Below, piece by piece: positions 15,390-24,182 of a stretch of 64,000 nt of DNA. Position 1 is the first letter of the stretch. Each line of letters begins with the position of its first letter. A model generated the notes under the pieces. The model saw nothing but the letters and a program-made list of their open reading frames with translations. It ran no database searches and had not been told where the DNA came from. The stretch lies in contig DATNID010000033.1 in the NCBI GenBank assembly GCA_035604615.1, positions 1-64,000 on the forward strand. Direction: 5' to 3'. The stretch comes from DATJLY01 sp035604615. GTDB taxonomy: Bacteria > Pseudomonadota > Alphaproteobacteria > ATCC43930 > CGMCC-115725. A program made the translations under genes and the position numbers.

Positions 15390-16628
15390 TTACTGCGCCG
15401 CCGCCGCTCGCTGGGCGCGCCGCGCCAGCTTCTCCTCCGAGAAGACCGGCTTCAAGTTGAAGAGCCGCTGCGCGTTGCCGCCGAGGATGTTGCGCTTGGC
15501 CTGGTCGCTGAGGAACGGCAGGTCGTAGATCGTGCTCGGCAGGTCCATGTCCCAGTGCGGATAGTCGGAGGCGTAAAGGAGCTGGGTCTCGGCGTTGATC
15601 ATCTTGAAGGTGAGCTCCAGAGCCTCGCGGTTGTCGACCATCTCCATCGGCTGGGTGGTGAAGAACATGTCGCGCATGTACTCGCTCGGCTTGCGCTTCA
15701 GGCCGGGCGCCTCGGAGGTACGCATCATGTACTCGTTGTCGAGCCGCTGCATCAGGAATGGGACCCAGGCGAGGCCGCTCTCGATCCACACCAGCTTGAG
15801 CTTGGGGAACCGCTCAGGCAGCGCATTGATCACCCAGTTCGCCATGTGCGCCATGTTGAAGAACGTGAAGCCCAGCGAATGCACGGTGATGAAGCGGTTG
15901 AAGGTGGCGAAGGTCTGCTCGTGCCAGGAGAAGCTGCCGTGGAAGCCCAGCGGCAGGTTGCGCTCCTGCAGCATGGAATAAAGCGGCATGTACTCGTTCT
16001 CGTAGCAGCCGCGACGATGCGGCGCCGTCACCATGAAGCCGATGACGCCCGGCTTGTCGCCCAGCTCCTCGACCATCCGAATGGAGGCGGCCGGGTCGTT
16101 GAACGGGAGATAGAGCATCGACTTGATGCGCGGCTCGTGCGCCAGAACGCGGTCGCAGATCCAGCGGCCATAGGCGCGCGCAAGCTCGTTCTCGACGTCG
16201 CGGCGCGGCACCGCGCCCAGGGTCAGCATCGGCGTCGGAAACAGGCACAGCGAATCGATGCCGATCGCGTCCATCCAGCGCTTGGTCAGCGAGATGTCGC
16301 GATGGACGCCCGGCGGCGCCTTTTCCTTCTCGCGGCCGGTCAGGCGGGCGATGCGGCCGCCCATGTTCTGGTAGGTGCCGTCGGGGGTCATCACCCCGTT
16401 GCGGCCCCAGCCCTGATGGCGGATCTCGTTGCGCAGCGTCGGACTCTCGATGTAGCCGAGAATCTCGTCGTAATGGTCGCTCTCGTAGTGGTGCGCGTCC
16501 ACGTCGACGATGAACAGGTCCTCGTAGCGCCGCCGGATCGCCTGCTGGCGCGCATTTTCCAGGACCTTGCTCTGGCTGTATTCGGTGTCGGCCGCCGGAT
16601 CGCGGATGATCGTTTCGCTCGCGTCCAT
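15390..16628 (-). CDS. Amidohydrolase_2 family protein
   Basis: A 412-residue metal-dependent hydrolase or decarboxylase. The N-terminal metal motif is D-x-D-x-H in VDVDAHHYES (Asp44, His46). Later marks are LGFHGSFSWHEQ, LVWIESGLAWVPF and LLYASDYPHWDMD with the catalytic Asp. This subtype (DxH, YPHWD) is a large family, mostly uncharacterised, often beside Rieske and ring-cleavage genes. The start is fixed by a perfect GGAGGAA site 5 bases before the ATG. It is flanked by the dienelactone hydrolase downstream and the MFS carrier upstream on the same strand. Confidence 0.88.
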   Translation of the reverse strand: MDASETIIRDPAADTEYSQSKVLENARQQAIRRRYEDLFIVDVDAHHYESDHYDEILGYIESPTLRNEIRHQGWGRNGVMTPDGTYQNMGGRIARLTGREKEKAPPGVHRDISLTKRWMDAIGIDSLCLFPTPMLTLGAVPRRDVENELARAYGRWICDRVLAHEPRIKSMLYLPFNDPAASIRMVEELGDKPGVIGFMVTAPHRRGCYENEYMPLYSMLQERNLPLGFHGSFSWHEQTFATFNRFITVHSLGFTFFNMAHMANWVINALPERFPKLKLVWIESGLAWVPFLMQRLDNEYMMRTSEAPGLKRKPSEYMRDMFFTTQPMEMVDNREALELTFKMINAETQLLYASDYPHWDMDLPSTIYDLPFLSDQAKRNILGGNAQRLFNLKPVFSEEKLARRAQRAAAAQ

Positions 16629-16765
16629 TTTATTCCTCCGTATCGAGACCCACGCTACCCGGGGAGGCTTATAATCCATCCTCTCCCGCCGCGCCATGGG
16701 GTGGCGGGCGGCGCCGACGGCCTGGGCGGCCGCCTTCCAACCCGTGGCGCGGCGGGAATCGCGGG

Positions 16766-18142
16766 TCAGCCCTTGGCCGGCACCGGCTGCGGCTGGGCCG
16801 CAGCCTCGGTGTCGAAGTAGCGGTTGTAGATGCGGCCGAGCGCGATGCCGACGATCGCCGTGACGATGCAAGGGAGCGCCGCGATCACCATGAGCTGCTG
16901 CAGCGGCATGTGCATCGACAGGAAATAGCCCCCGACATAAGGCGCGACGATGCCGCCGGCACGGCCCCACACGGTGGCGCTCGACACGCCGCGGCCGCGG
17001 ATGCTGGGCGGATAGAAGCGCACCACGATGGCATAGACGGCATAGTGGATGCCGGAAAGGCAGATGCCCGCTCCCGCCACCATGGCGAGCAGCGCCGGAT
17101 GGGGCAGGCCGGGCATGCCCATCAGGATCTCGAGCGGGCCGCCGATCACCGGCAGCGCCACCACCGCGATGGGGCCCAGCCGGTCGAGAAACCGCATCAC
17201 CGTGAAGCCGCCGATCATGCCGGCGAACACGAACAGCGATTGCGTCAGGGAGGCGACATAAGGGGCGACTCCGCTCTGCTCCATCACCACCGGCAGCCAG
17301 CTCGCGAGGAAGAAGAATCCCAACGCGTCGCACACGAACAGAAGCCACAGCAGCGTCGTCGCCGTCGCGCGCGGCCCGTGGAAGAGCTGCAGCAGATTGT
17401 TCTCGCCCGGCTTGCTCTGCGCCTCCTGCGGGTCGTGCGCGACGTAGACCGCGTCGGGCTCGACCCGCTCGCCGGCGAGGAGGCGCTGGGCGAGCGCGGG
17501 CAGCTTGGGCGAGGTCGGGTTCCTGAGCGCGAGGAAGAGCGGCGATTCCGGCAACAGGACGATGAGCACCACGGCCATGATCAATGACAGGGCCGCTCCC
17601 ACCCCGAACAGCGACTGCCAACCGAGCCGCGAGATGAGCGACGCGGCGACCAGCCCCGTGATCACCCCGCCGACGCTGTAGCCCGCGTTGGTGATGACGG
17701 TCACGGTCGAGCGCGCGCGCCGCGGCGCAAACTCGCTCACCAGCGTGTAGGCCACCGGCACGATGCCGCCCATGCCGACGCCGCCGATGAAGCGCAGCAC
17801 CATCAACTCCTCGATGTTGCTGGCCCAGACGGTCAGCAGCACCGGTAAACCGAAATTGAAGGTGCCGAAGATGATCGTGACGCGCCGACCGAACCGGTCG
17901 CCCATCCAGCCGTAGAACAGCGAGCCCACCAGCAGGCCGAAGAAGGTGACGCTGAAGACCAGGCCCATGTCCCTGGGCTGGATGTGCCATTCGCGCAGGA
18001 TCGCTGGCGTCGCCACCGACAGCGCGGTGAAGTCGTAGCCGTCCGAAATCATCATGCAGAAGCACAGGCAGATGACGAAGATCGCGAGCTTGCCGACGCC
18101 CTTTCGCTCGATGGCAGCGTTGATGTCGATGGTCTGCTTCAT
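16766..18142 (-). CDS. MFS transporter, aromatic acid:H+ symporter-like
   Basis: A 458-residue inner-membrane carrier with about 12 hydrophobic helices. Marks of the AAHS group are DGYDFTALSVATPAIL in helix 1 and the 2-3 loop GWMGDRFGRRVT. A second family signature is GVGMGGIVPVAYTLVSEFAP, and a short central cytoplasmic loop lies around 215-255. The family imports benzoate, protocatechuate and related acids by proton symport. It sits upstream of the amidohydrolase at 15390 and is divergent from the FAD oxidoreductase, so it probably feeds one of these pathways. Confidence 0.88.
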   Translation of the reverse strand: MKQTIDINAAIERKGVGKLAIFVICLCFCMMISDGYDFTALSVATPAILREWHIQPRDMGLVFSVTFFGLLVGSLFYGWMGDRFGRRVTIIFGTFNFGLPVLLTVWASNIEELMVLRFIGGVGMGGIVPVAYTLVSEFAPRRARSTVTVITNAGYSVGGVITGLVAASLISRLGWQSLFGVGAALSLIMAVVLIVLLPESPLFLALRNPTSPKLPALAQRLLAGERVEPDAVYVAHDPQEAQSKPGENNLLQLFHGPRATATTLLWLLFVCDALGFFFLASWLPVVMEQSGVAPYVASLTQSLFVFAGMIGGFTVMRFLDRLGPIAVVALPVIGGPLEILMGMPGLPHPALLAMVAGAGICLSGIHYAVYAIVVRFYPPSIRGRGVSSATVWGRAGGIVAPYVGGYFLSMHMPLQQLMVIAALPCIVTAIVGIALGRIYNRYFDTEAAAQPQPVPAKG

Positions 18143-18288
18143 CGCCCGTTCCCCCCGCGCGCTTTTGCCGCGAGCCTAGGGCCGCGCCGGCGAAAAGCAT
18201 CCTCGCCCCTTCAACGAGGTGGCGGTGATGGTGTAAACCGACTTGGTCCTTCCGTCTCGGCGCGGAAGGCAGGGCGGGGGAGTGCGGA

Positions 18289-19950
18289 ATGGACTGGCAT
18301 CTCGCGGCGGACGTGGTGGTGATCGGCTCGGGAGCGACCGGGTTTCCGGCGTCGATCGTCGCGCGCGAGGCCGGCGCGTCGGTGATCCTGGTCGAGGCAC
18401 AGCCGCATGTCGGCGGGCACGCGGTGACGAGCGGCGGCAACGTGCCGCTCGGCGGCGGCACCAGCGACCAGAAGAAATACGGCATTCACGACACGCCGGA
18501 TCTGTTTTTCCGCGACCTGACCGACTGGTCGGTGGTGGGTGCGAACGGCTTTCCCGACTACCGCTACAACGACCGCGAGGTGGTGCGCGCCTTCGCCGAC
18601 AACGCAGTCGCCACCTTCGAGTGGCTGCGCGAGCACGGCGTCCAATTCGTCGACAAGGCGCCGGACGAGCGCGGCGGCAACTCGGTCGGGAACTCGGTGC
18701 CGCGCGAGATGCACTGCGCGGTGATGGACTGGCCGATGGTGCAGACCGGCGCGCAAGCCGACCCGGCCGTGCGGGCGACCCACTCCACCGGCAACGGCCT
18801 GATCCGTCCGCTCGAGGTCGCGGCGCGCCGGGCGGGCGTCGAGATCCTGCTCGAGCACAAGATGAGCGCGATCCATCGCGAGACGCCGCGTTCCGGCCGC
18901 GTGCTCGGCATCACCGCGGACCACAAGGGCGCCGCCGTCAACATCCGCGCGCGCAAGGCCGTCATCGTCGCCACCGGCGGCTCGACCGGCAATGTCGAGT
19001 TCCGCCGCATGTTCGATCCGCGCCTTACCGAGGAATACTGCGGCCTCGCCGGCATGCCATGGTCGGATCAGGACGCCAGCGGCGAATTGGCCGCGATGGA
19101 GATCGGCGCGACCTTGTGGGGTCTTTTCAATCAGACCAGCGAGGTCGGGCTGACCCTCACCAAGGCCGGCATGCTCGGATGCCAGTACGGCTATCGCAAC
19201 CTGCAATGGATGCCCGGCAGTCCCGTGTTCGCGCGCGCCCGCGCGTCGGGCTTGCGCATCGCCAACTGGCAGGACGCGATCATGGTGAACATGCTGGGCC
19301 AGCGCTTCTACGACGAGACCGGCGAGCAGTTCTTCGGCAACAACTATAACTCGATCGACCCCTACGTCCTGGACAGCTACCGCAACGCCGCCAACATCGC
19401 CTACAAGCCGAGCAATTTCATCAACGCAGCGATGGCCGGGATCGGCGACGGGCACAATGGCGGCGGCCCGATCTGGGCGATCTTCGACGCCGACGCGGTG
19501 GCGCGCGAGTACTGGACCCCGGAGCCCCCCAATGTCGACGTCGCCGCCGGGTTCTTCTTCAGCGCCGACACTATCGCCAACCTCGCGTGCAAGATCGTGA
19601 TGAAGTACCAGCGCGTGAAAATGCCGCCCGAGACTCTCGAGGCGACCGTGGCGCGCTACAACGGCTTCGTCGACGGCGGCGAGGACCTCGATTTCGGCAA
19701 GCCCCGGCCGCTCTTTAAGATCGCCCGGCCGCCGTTTTATGCCGCCTGGGCGACGCCGGTGGTCCACGACACCCGCGCCGGCCTGCGCATCAACACTGCC
19801 TGCCAGGTTGTGGACATGAAAGGCCAGGTCATTCCCGGCCTCTATTGCGGCGGCGAATCGGCCGGCGGGTTCAGCCAGCACGGCCTCGCCCGCGCCACCT
19901 GCCAGGGCTACATCGCCGGACGCCACGCCGCCGCGGAAGAGGCGGTGTGA
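18289..19950 (+). CDS. FAD-dependent oxidoreductase (fumarate reductase/ketosteroid dehydrogenase-like)
   Basis: A 553-residue flavoprotein of the FAD_binding_2 family. The dinucleotide fold is at the N-terminus (VVVIGSGATGFPASIVAREAG, given here as VVVIGSGATG and AREAG, then VILVEAQ). AVIVATGGSTGN is near residue 225 and the C-terminal FAD motif is LYCGGESAGG near 525. Relatives dehydrogenate or reduce C=C bonds next to a carbonyl. No Fe-S or membrane anchor genes lie beside it. It heads the plus-strand run to 23116, with two amidohydrolases, a Rieske ferredoxin and a VOC protein. Confidence 0.85.
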   Translation: MDWHLAADVVVIGSGATGFPASIVAREAGASVILVEAQPHVGGHAVTSGGNVPLGGGTSDQKKYGIHDTPDLFFRDLTDWSVVGANGFPDYRYNDREVVRAFADNAVATFEWLREHGVQFVDKAPDERGGNSVGNSVPREMHCAVMDWPMVQTGAQADPAVRATHSTGNGLIRPLEVAARRAGVEILLEHKMSAIHRETPRSGRVLGITADHKGAAVNIRARKAVIVATGGSTGNVEFRRMFDPRLTEEYCGLAGMPWSDQDASGELAAMEIGATLWGLFNQTSEVGLTLTKAGMLGCQYGYRNLQWMPGSPVFARARASGLRIANWQDAIMVNMLGQRFYDETGEQFFGNNYNSIDPYVLDSYRNAANIAYKPSNFINAAMAGIGDGHNGGGPIWAIFDADAVAREYWTPEPPNVDVAAGFFFSADTIANLACKIVMKYQRVKMPPETLEATVARYNGFVDGGEDLDFGKPRPLFKIARPPFYAAWATPVVHDTRAGLRINTACQVVDMKGQVIPGLYCGGESAGGFSQHGLARATCQGYIAGRHAAAEEAV

Positions 19951-20029
19951 AGGGTTAACGCGCCGCCGCCGCCTTGCGCCCTTGCGCGGTGGACCTAGAA
20001 TGGCCCCGAGGATACTGAGGAGTCATTCC

Positions 20030-21106
20030 TTGCGGGTTCCCTTCCAGGGCGCCATCGATTGCGACGTGCATGTGGCGGTGCCGAGTCTGCGCGTGCTCGC
20101 GCCCTATCTCGACGATTATTGGCGCGAGCGCTACGAGCTGCAGCAGCTCGACCGGCTCGATCTCAGCCTCACCTCCTATCCCCCGACCGCGCCGTTGAGC
20201 GGCCGGCCCGACTGGCGCCCGAAGGAGGGGCCGCCGGGCTCGGACCTCAAGCTGATGCAGCGTGAGGCGCTCGACTGGTTCGGCTCGCGCTATGCCATCC
20301 TCAACTGCGTGTGGGGGGCGCAGGCGCTGTTCGCCGAGGACATGGCGGCGGCGCTGTGCCGCGCCGCCAATGACTGGATCGCCGACGAATGGCTCGACCA
20401 CGATCCGCGCCTCAGGGCCTCGATCGTCGTGCCGTCGCAGAACCCCGATCTCGCCGCCGAGGAGATCGAGCGCCGCGCCCGCGACCCGCGCTTCGTCCAG
20501 GTGCTGGTGCTTGCCGGGCTCGACATGCCGCTGGGCCGGCGCCTTTACTGGCCCATCCATCGCGCCGCCGAGAAGCACGGGCTGCCGCTCGGCATCCATG
20601 CCGGCAGCACCTATCGCCATCCGCCGAGCAGTTCCGGCTTCCCGTCGTTCCTGCTCGAGGATTACGTCTCCAACACGCAGCTCTTCGCGGCGCAGGTGGC
20701 GAGCCTCGTCTCCGAGGGCGTGTTCGCCAAGTTTCCGGCGCTCAAGGTGGTGCTGATCGAATCGGGATTCACTTGGCTCCCGGCCTTCGCGTGGAAGTTC
20801 AACAAGACCTGGCGCGGCGTGCGCGCCGAGGTCCCGTGGGTGGCCGAGCCGCCTTTCGACGTGATCCGCAAACATGTACGGCTCACCATCCAGCCGGCCG
20901 ACGCGCCCGACGATCCGGCGCAAGTCGCGACCCTGATCGAGCAGCTCGGCTGCGACGACATGCTGCTCTTCGCCACCGACTTCCCGCATTGGCAGTTCGA
21001 CGGCGACGACGTGCTGCCGCCGGGCCTGAGCGCCCCCCTGTTGCAGAAAATCCTGGTCGACAATCCGCTTGCGACCTATACGCGCCTCAAGGAGAAAGTC
21101 GCATGA
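20030..21106 (+). CDS. Amidohydrolase_2 family protein
   Basis: About 358 residues. The N-terminal metal motif is IDCDVH (Asp12 and His14 from the chosen start). PLGIHAGST carries a further His, and MLLFATDFPHWQFD the catalytic Asp. It has the same subtype as the next gene, with which it shares recognisable similarity throughout. The start is uncertain: a TTG at 20030 has an ideal GAGGAG 7 bases upstream, whereas an in-frame ATG at 20000 has none, so I prefer the TTG. Its stop overlaps the next ATG (ATGA). Confidence 0.85.
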   Translation: MRVPFQGAIDCDVHVAVPSLRVLAPYLDDYWRERYELQQLDRLDLSLTSYPPTAPLSGRPDWRPKEGPPGSDLKLMQREALDWFGSRYAILNCVWGAQALFAEDMAAALCRAANDWIADEWLDHDPRLRASIVVPSQNPDLAAEEIERRARDPRFVQVLVLAGLDMPLGRRLYWPIHRAAEKHGLPLGIHAGSTYRHPPSSSGFPSFLLEDYVSNTQLFAAQVASLVSEGVFAKFPALKVVLIESGFTWLPAFAWKFNKTWRGVRAEVPWVAEPPFDVIRKHVRLTIQPADAPDDPAQVATLIEQLGCDDMLLFATDFPHWQFDGDDVLPPGLSAPLLQKILVDNPLATYTRLKEKVA

Positions 21107-22203
21107 GCCTCGCCCTTCTCGAGAGATCGCCCGATGCCGCCACAAGGCTCAAGGTGGTCGATTGCGACATCCATCCGACCTTCCGCGCGGAAAGCCAGAT
21201 CCTGCCGTTCCTGCCGGCGCGCTGGCGCGAGCATCTGCTGACCTATCGCCGCAATGTCCGCCAGGGTCTGCACGGCGCGCTCACCCACACGCGCATGCAG
21301 GTCAACCGCATCGACGCGGTCACGCCCGACGGCGGCCCGCCCGGAAGCGACGTCAATTTCATGCGCAGCCACCGTCTCGACGCCAACAACGTCGAATGGG
21401 GATTGTTGCAGTCGCTGTCCCCGGCCGCACACGCCGAGCGCAACCTCGAGTTCGGCGCCGCCCTCGCCACCGCCAACAACGAGTGGCAGATCGCCGAGTG
21501 GATCGACAAGGAGCCGCGCTTGCGCGGCGCGATCCAGGTGACGCAGGAAGATCCCGAGGCCGCGGTGCGCGAGATCGAGCGCCATGCCGCCGACCGACGC
21601 TTCGTCCAGGTCAGCATGTCGCCGCGCGCCAACGAGCCGCTGGGCCGGCGGCGCTACTGGCCGATCTACGAGGCGTGCGAGCGCCATGGTCTCCCCATCG
21701 GGCTGCACGTGCCGGGCTTCGGCAGCGGCTATGCCTCGACGCCGGCGGGCTGGCCCTCGTTCTATCTCGAGGAACACCAGACCTTCGCCTACATCATCAT
21801 GGGCGTGTTCACGAGCATGGTCTTGGAGGGCGTGTTCGAGCGCTTCAAGGGCTTGAAGCTGGTGCTGATCGAGGGCGGCTTCGCCTGGGTCCCGCCGCTC
21901 GCCTGGCGCCTCGACAAGCATTGGCAGCGCATGCGCGGCGAGGTGCTGCACCTCAAGCGGCCGCCGTCCGAATATATCCGCGAGCACATCTGGTACACCA
22001 CGCAGCCCATGGAAGAGCCCGAACGGCCCGAGGATTTGGTCCGCATCATCGAGTGGATCGGCTGGGACCGGCTGCTGTTCTCGACCGATTATCCGCACTG
22101 GGACTTCGACGATCCCAAGACCGTGTTCCGGGTCAAGCTCACCGACGCGCAGAAGCGGATGATCTTCAGCGAGAACGCCAAGCGGGTCTACCGGCTGGGC
22201 TGA
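21103..22203 (+). CDS. Amidohydrolase_2 family protein
   Basis: A 366-residue paralogue of the preceding gene, translationally coupled to it by ATGA, with an AAGGAG site upstream. Metal motif VVDCDIHPTF (Asp22, His24), IGLHVPGFGSGY with a further His, and LLFSTDYPHWDFDD with the catalytic Asp. Two adjacent paralogues of different sequence suggest either two steps or a hetero-oligomer. Only one base separates it from the Rieske ferredoxin. Confidence 0.87.
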   Translation: MSLALLERSPDAATRLKVVDCDIHPTFRAESQILPFLPARWREHLLTYRRNVRQGLHGALTHTRMQVNRIDAVTPDGGPPGSDVNFMRSHRLDANNVEWGLLQSLSPAAHAERNLEFGAALATANNEWQIAEWIDKEPRLRGAIQVTQEDPEAAVREIERHAADRRFVQVSMSPRANEPLGRRRYWPIYEACERHGLPIGLHVPGFGSGYASTPAGWPSFYLEEHQTFAYIIMGVFTSMVLEGVFERFKGLKLVLIEGGFAWVPPLAWRLDKHWQRMRGEVLHLKRPPSEYIREHIWYTTQPMEEPERPEDLVRIIEWIGWDRLLFSTDYPHWDFDDPKTVFRVKLTDAQKRMIFSENAKRVYRLG

Positions 22204-22204
22204 G

Positions 22205-22621
22205 ATGGCGCAGCGCCACGTCGTCGCCAAGCTCGGCGAGATCGCACCCGGCACGTCCAAGCTCGTCGCGGTCGCGGGACGCGAGGTCGGCATCTTCAAC
22301 CTCGACGGCGCGTTCTACGCCATCCTCAGCAAGTGCCCGCACGAGGGCGCGTCGCTGTGCAAGGGCAAGATCGTGCGCCGCGTCGAATCCGACGAGCCCG
22401 GCCGCTACCGCGTCGTCCCCGGCAGCGAGATGATCCGCTGCCCGTGGCACGGCTGGCAGTATGACATCCGCACCGGCCGGTCGTGGTGCGATCCCGACAA
22501 CATCGCGCTGCGGCAATACGCGGTCGAGGTCGAGTCCGGCGAACGCATCCTCGCCGGTCCTTACGTCGCCGAGACCTATCCGGTGTCGGTCGAGGAAAGT
22601 TATCTTGTGGTCGAAATCTGA
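22205..22621 (+). CDS. Rieske [2Fe-2S] ferredoxin
   Basis: A 138-residue single-domain Rieske protein. Cluster ligands are Cys44 and His46 (KCPHEGA) and Cys79 and His82 (RCPWHGW). The loop between the two pairs is long (32 residues). It is longer than the roughly 105-residue ferredoxins of naphthalene- or biphenyl-type systems. It would pass electrons to an oxygenase; no alpha subunit is in its own operon, so its partner is uncertain. It lies between an amidohydrolase and a VOC dioxygenase-like gene. Confidence 0.85.
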   Translation: MAQRHVVAKLGEIAPGTSKLVAVAGREVGIFNLDGAFYAILSKCPHEGASLCKGKIVRRVESDEPGRYRVVPGSEMIRCPWHGWQYDIRTGRSWCDPDNIALRQYAVEVESGERILAGPYVAETYPVSVEESYLVVEI

Positions 22622-22639
22622 GATTTCCGGAGCACGCAC

Positions 22640-23116
22640 ATGACCGAGGCAGAAGCCCGCGTCGAGCCGCTCAACCATCCCCGCATCCTGTCGCATGGCA
22701 CGCTCGAGTGCCGCGACCTCGAAGCGTCGCGGCGCTTCTATGAGGAGTTCCTCGGGCTCGAATGCGTGCGCCATTCCAAGCGCTCGATGAAGATCCGCAA
22801 GAGCGGATATTGGTGCGTCGTCTGCCTCGAGCGCGGCGACCATGTGCGGCCCTTGCGGGTCGGCAACCATTGGGGCCTCGACCTCGACACGCGCGAGGCG
22901 GTGGTGCGCGCCCACGCCCTCGCGCACGAGCACAAGGAGCGCTACGGCATCCAGAAGATCACCAAGGTGACCGACGACGGTGATACCTATCAGTTCTACT
23001 TCATGGACCTCGACGGCAATTGGTGGGAGTTTCAGTACGCCGGCGAGGGACAGCTCGAGGGCACCGGGCGCAACGACACGCATTTCGCGCGCGGCGACGT
23101 GGTGCCGATGTTCTGA
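22640..23116 (+). CDS. VOC family, extradiol dioxygenase-like protein
   Basis: A 158-residue vicinal-oxygen-chelate fold. The 2-His-1-Glu metal triad is visible: His19 (SHGTLECRDL), His77 (VGNHWGLDL) and Glu130 (DLDGNWWEFQY), as in type I extradiol ring-cleavage dioxygenases and glyoxalases. A one-module size of about 150 residues is short for a classical dioxygenase, so it may act as a dimer or be an isomerase. It is the last gene of the run from 18289, followed by a convergent FAH-family gene. Confidence 0.82.
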   Translation: MTEAEARVEPLNHPRILSHGTLECRDLEASRRFYEEFLGLECVRHSKRSMKIRKSGYWCVVCLERGDHVRPLRVGNHWGLDLDTREAVVRAHALAHEHKERYGIQKITKVTDDGDTYQFYFMDLDGNWWEFQYAGEGQLEGTGRNDTHFARGDVVPMF

Positions 23117-23119
23117 CGC

Positions 23120-24151
23120 TCAGGCCGCCGCCTTCGCCACCACGCGCGAACGCAGGCTGCCGATCGCGGCGCTGCGCACCTCGAATGTATCGCCGGGCTT
23201 GAGGAAGCGGTCGGGCGGCTGGCTGCCGTCGGCCAAGCGCGGGCTCGAATCCGCGGCAGTCCCCGCCGCCGTGCCGCCGCTGATCACGTCGCCGGGATAG
23301 AGCGTGAAATCCTCCGACAGATGCGCGATGTAGTCGGCGAAGTCATAGACCATGTCGCGGGTGGAAAAACGCTGGCGGCGCTCGCCGTTGACGAAAGTCT
23401 CGATCTCCGTGTCGAAGGGATCGAGCTCGCCGACCGCGATGCACGGTCCCATCGAGCACCCGGTGTCGAAGTTCTTGGTCATGGCGAAGCGGGTCGCGGG
23501 ATTGTCCTCGCGCGGGCTCCGGATGCTCCAATCGACCAGCAGGGTCGCGCCCCAAATATAGGAGCGCGCATCGGCGAGGCGGATGTCCTTGCCGGTCCTG
23601 CCGAGGATGATGGCAAGCTCGCCCTCGTAGTCGAAGCGCTTGGCCTTGGCGGGGTATATGACATCCTGATCCGGGCCAGCGATGTCGCGGTTGAGCTTCC
23701 AGAAGCCGCGGATACCTTCCTTCCGCTGCTGCGCGCGCGCCTCCTCGATCGAAAGGGAAGGCGCCTCGCGGCCGCGCATCTTGGCCGCCATGGCGACGGC
23801 ATGGTCGGCGAAATTGGCGCCAGCACAGGCGATGCGAGCGCCGGCGGGGTGGGGCGCGTGGAGCCGCACCGCATCCGCGGCGAAAACGATGGTCTCGCTC
23901 AGCATGCCCTGCTGGTCTTGCGCCCGGCCGAGGAGATGATCGAGCGCCATCTCGCAGCCTTCGAGCGCGGCGGCGCCGGCGGCGATGAAGCGCGCCAGAT
24001 CGGACGGCACGGCGAGCGCGGCGACCTCGACCGCGTAGCGTTCGCCCTTGTGCTCGCGGAGATATTTGGCGGCGGCCCTGGTGGCGTCGACGATCTGGCC
24101 GTCGCGCAGCACGCCCACACGCTTGTCGTCGCCGAACACCACGATCTTCAT
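23120..24151 (-). CDS. Fumarylacetoacetate hydrolase family protein
   Basis: A 343-residue FAH-fold enzyme, hydrolysing or decarboxylating keto acids from aromatic ring cleavage. The metal site is intact: FDYEGELAIILG provides two Glu, and the Asp follows in TLLVDWSIRSP. The catalytic loop GANFADHAVAM has the expected His. SGGTAAGTAAD replaces the common SGTPxG segment. The ATG at 24151 is chosen for its GGGAG site and because the protein there begins MKIVVFGDD. The SDR at 24183 lies 31 bases upstream on the same strand. Confidence 0.87.
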   Translation of the reverse strand: MKIVVFGDDKRVGVLRDGQIVDATRAAAKYLREHKGERYAVEVAALAVPSDLARFIAAGAAALEGCEMALDHLLGRAQDQQGMLSETIVFAADAVRLHAPHPAGARIACAGANFADHAVAMAAKMRGREAPSLSIEEARAQQRKEGIRGFWKLNRDIAGPDQDVIYPAKAKRFDYEGELAIILGRTGKDIRLADARSYIWGATLLVDWSIRSPREDNPATRFAMTKNFDTGCSMGPCIAVGELDPFDTEIETFVNGERRQRFSTRDMVYDFADYIAHLSEDFTLYPGDVISGGTAAGTAADSSPRLADGSQPPDRFLKPGDTFEVRSAAIGSLRSRVVAKAAA

Positions 24152-24182
24152 GCTCGTCTCCCTCTCCTCGCGGCGGCTTACC

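Noticed and set aside
16766..18142. Sugar or drug exporter identity for the MFS protein
   Set aside because: The DGYD motif in helix 1 and the 2-3 loop fit the aromatic acid:H+ symporter group better.
15390..18485. A single 1031-codon protein on the minus strand
   Set aside because: Read-through of an open frame: its first 600 codons are antisense or out of frame to the MFS carrier. The real amidohydrolase starts at 16628 with a perfect ribosome binding site.
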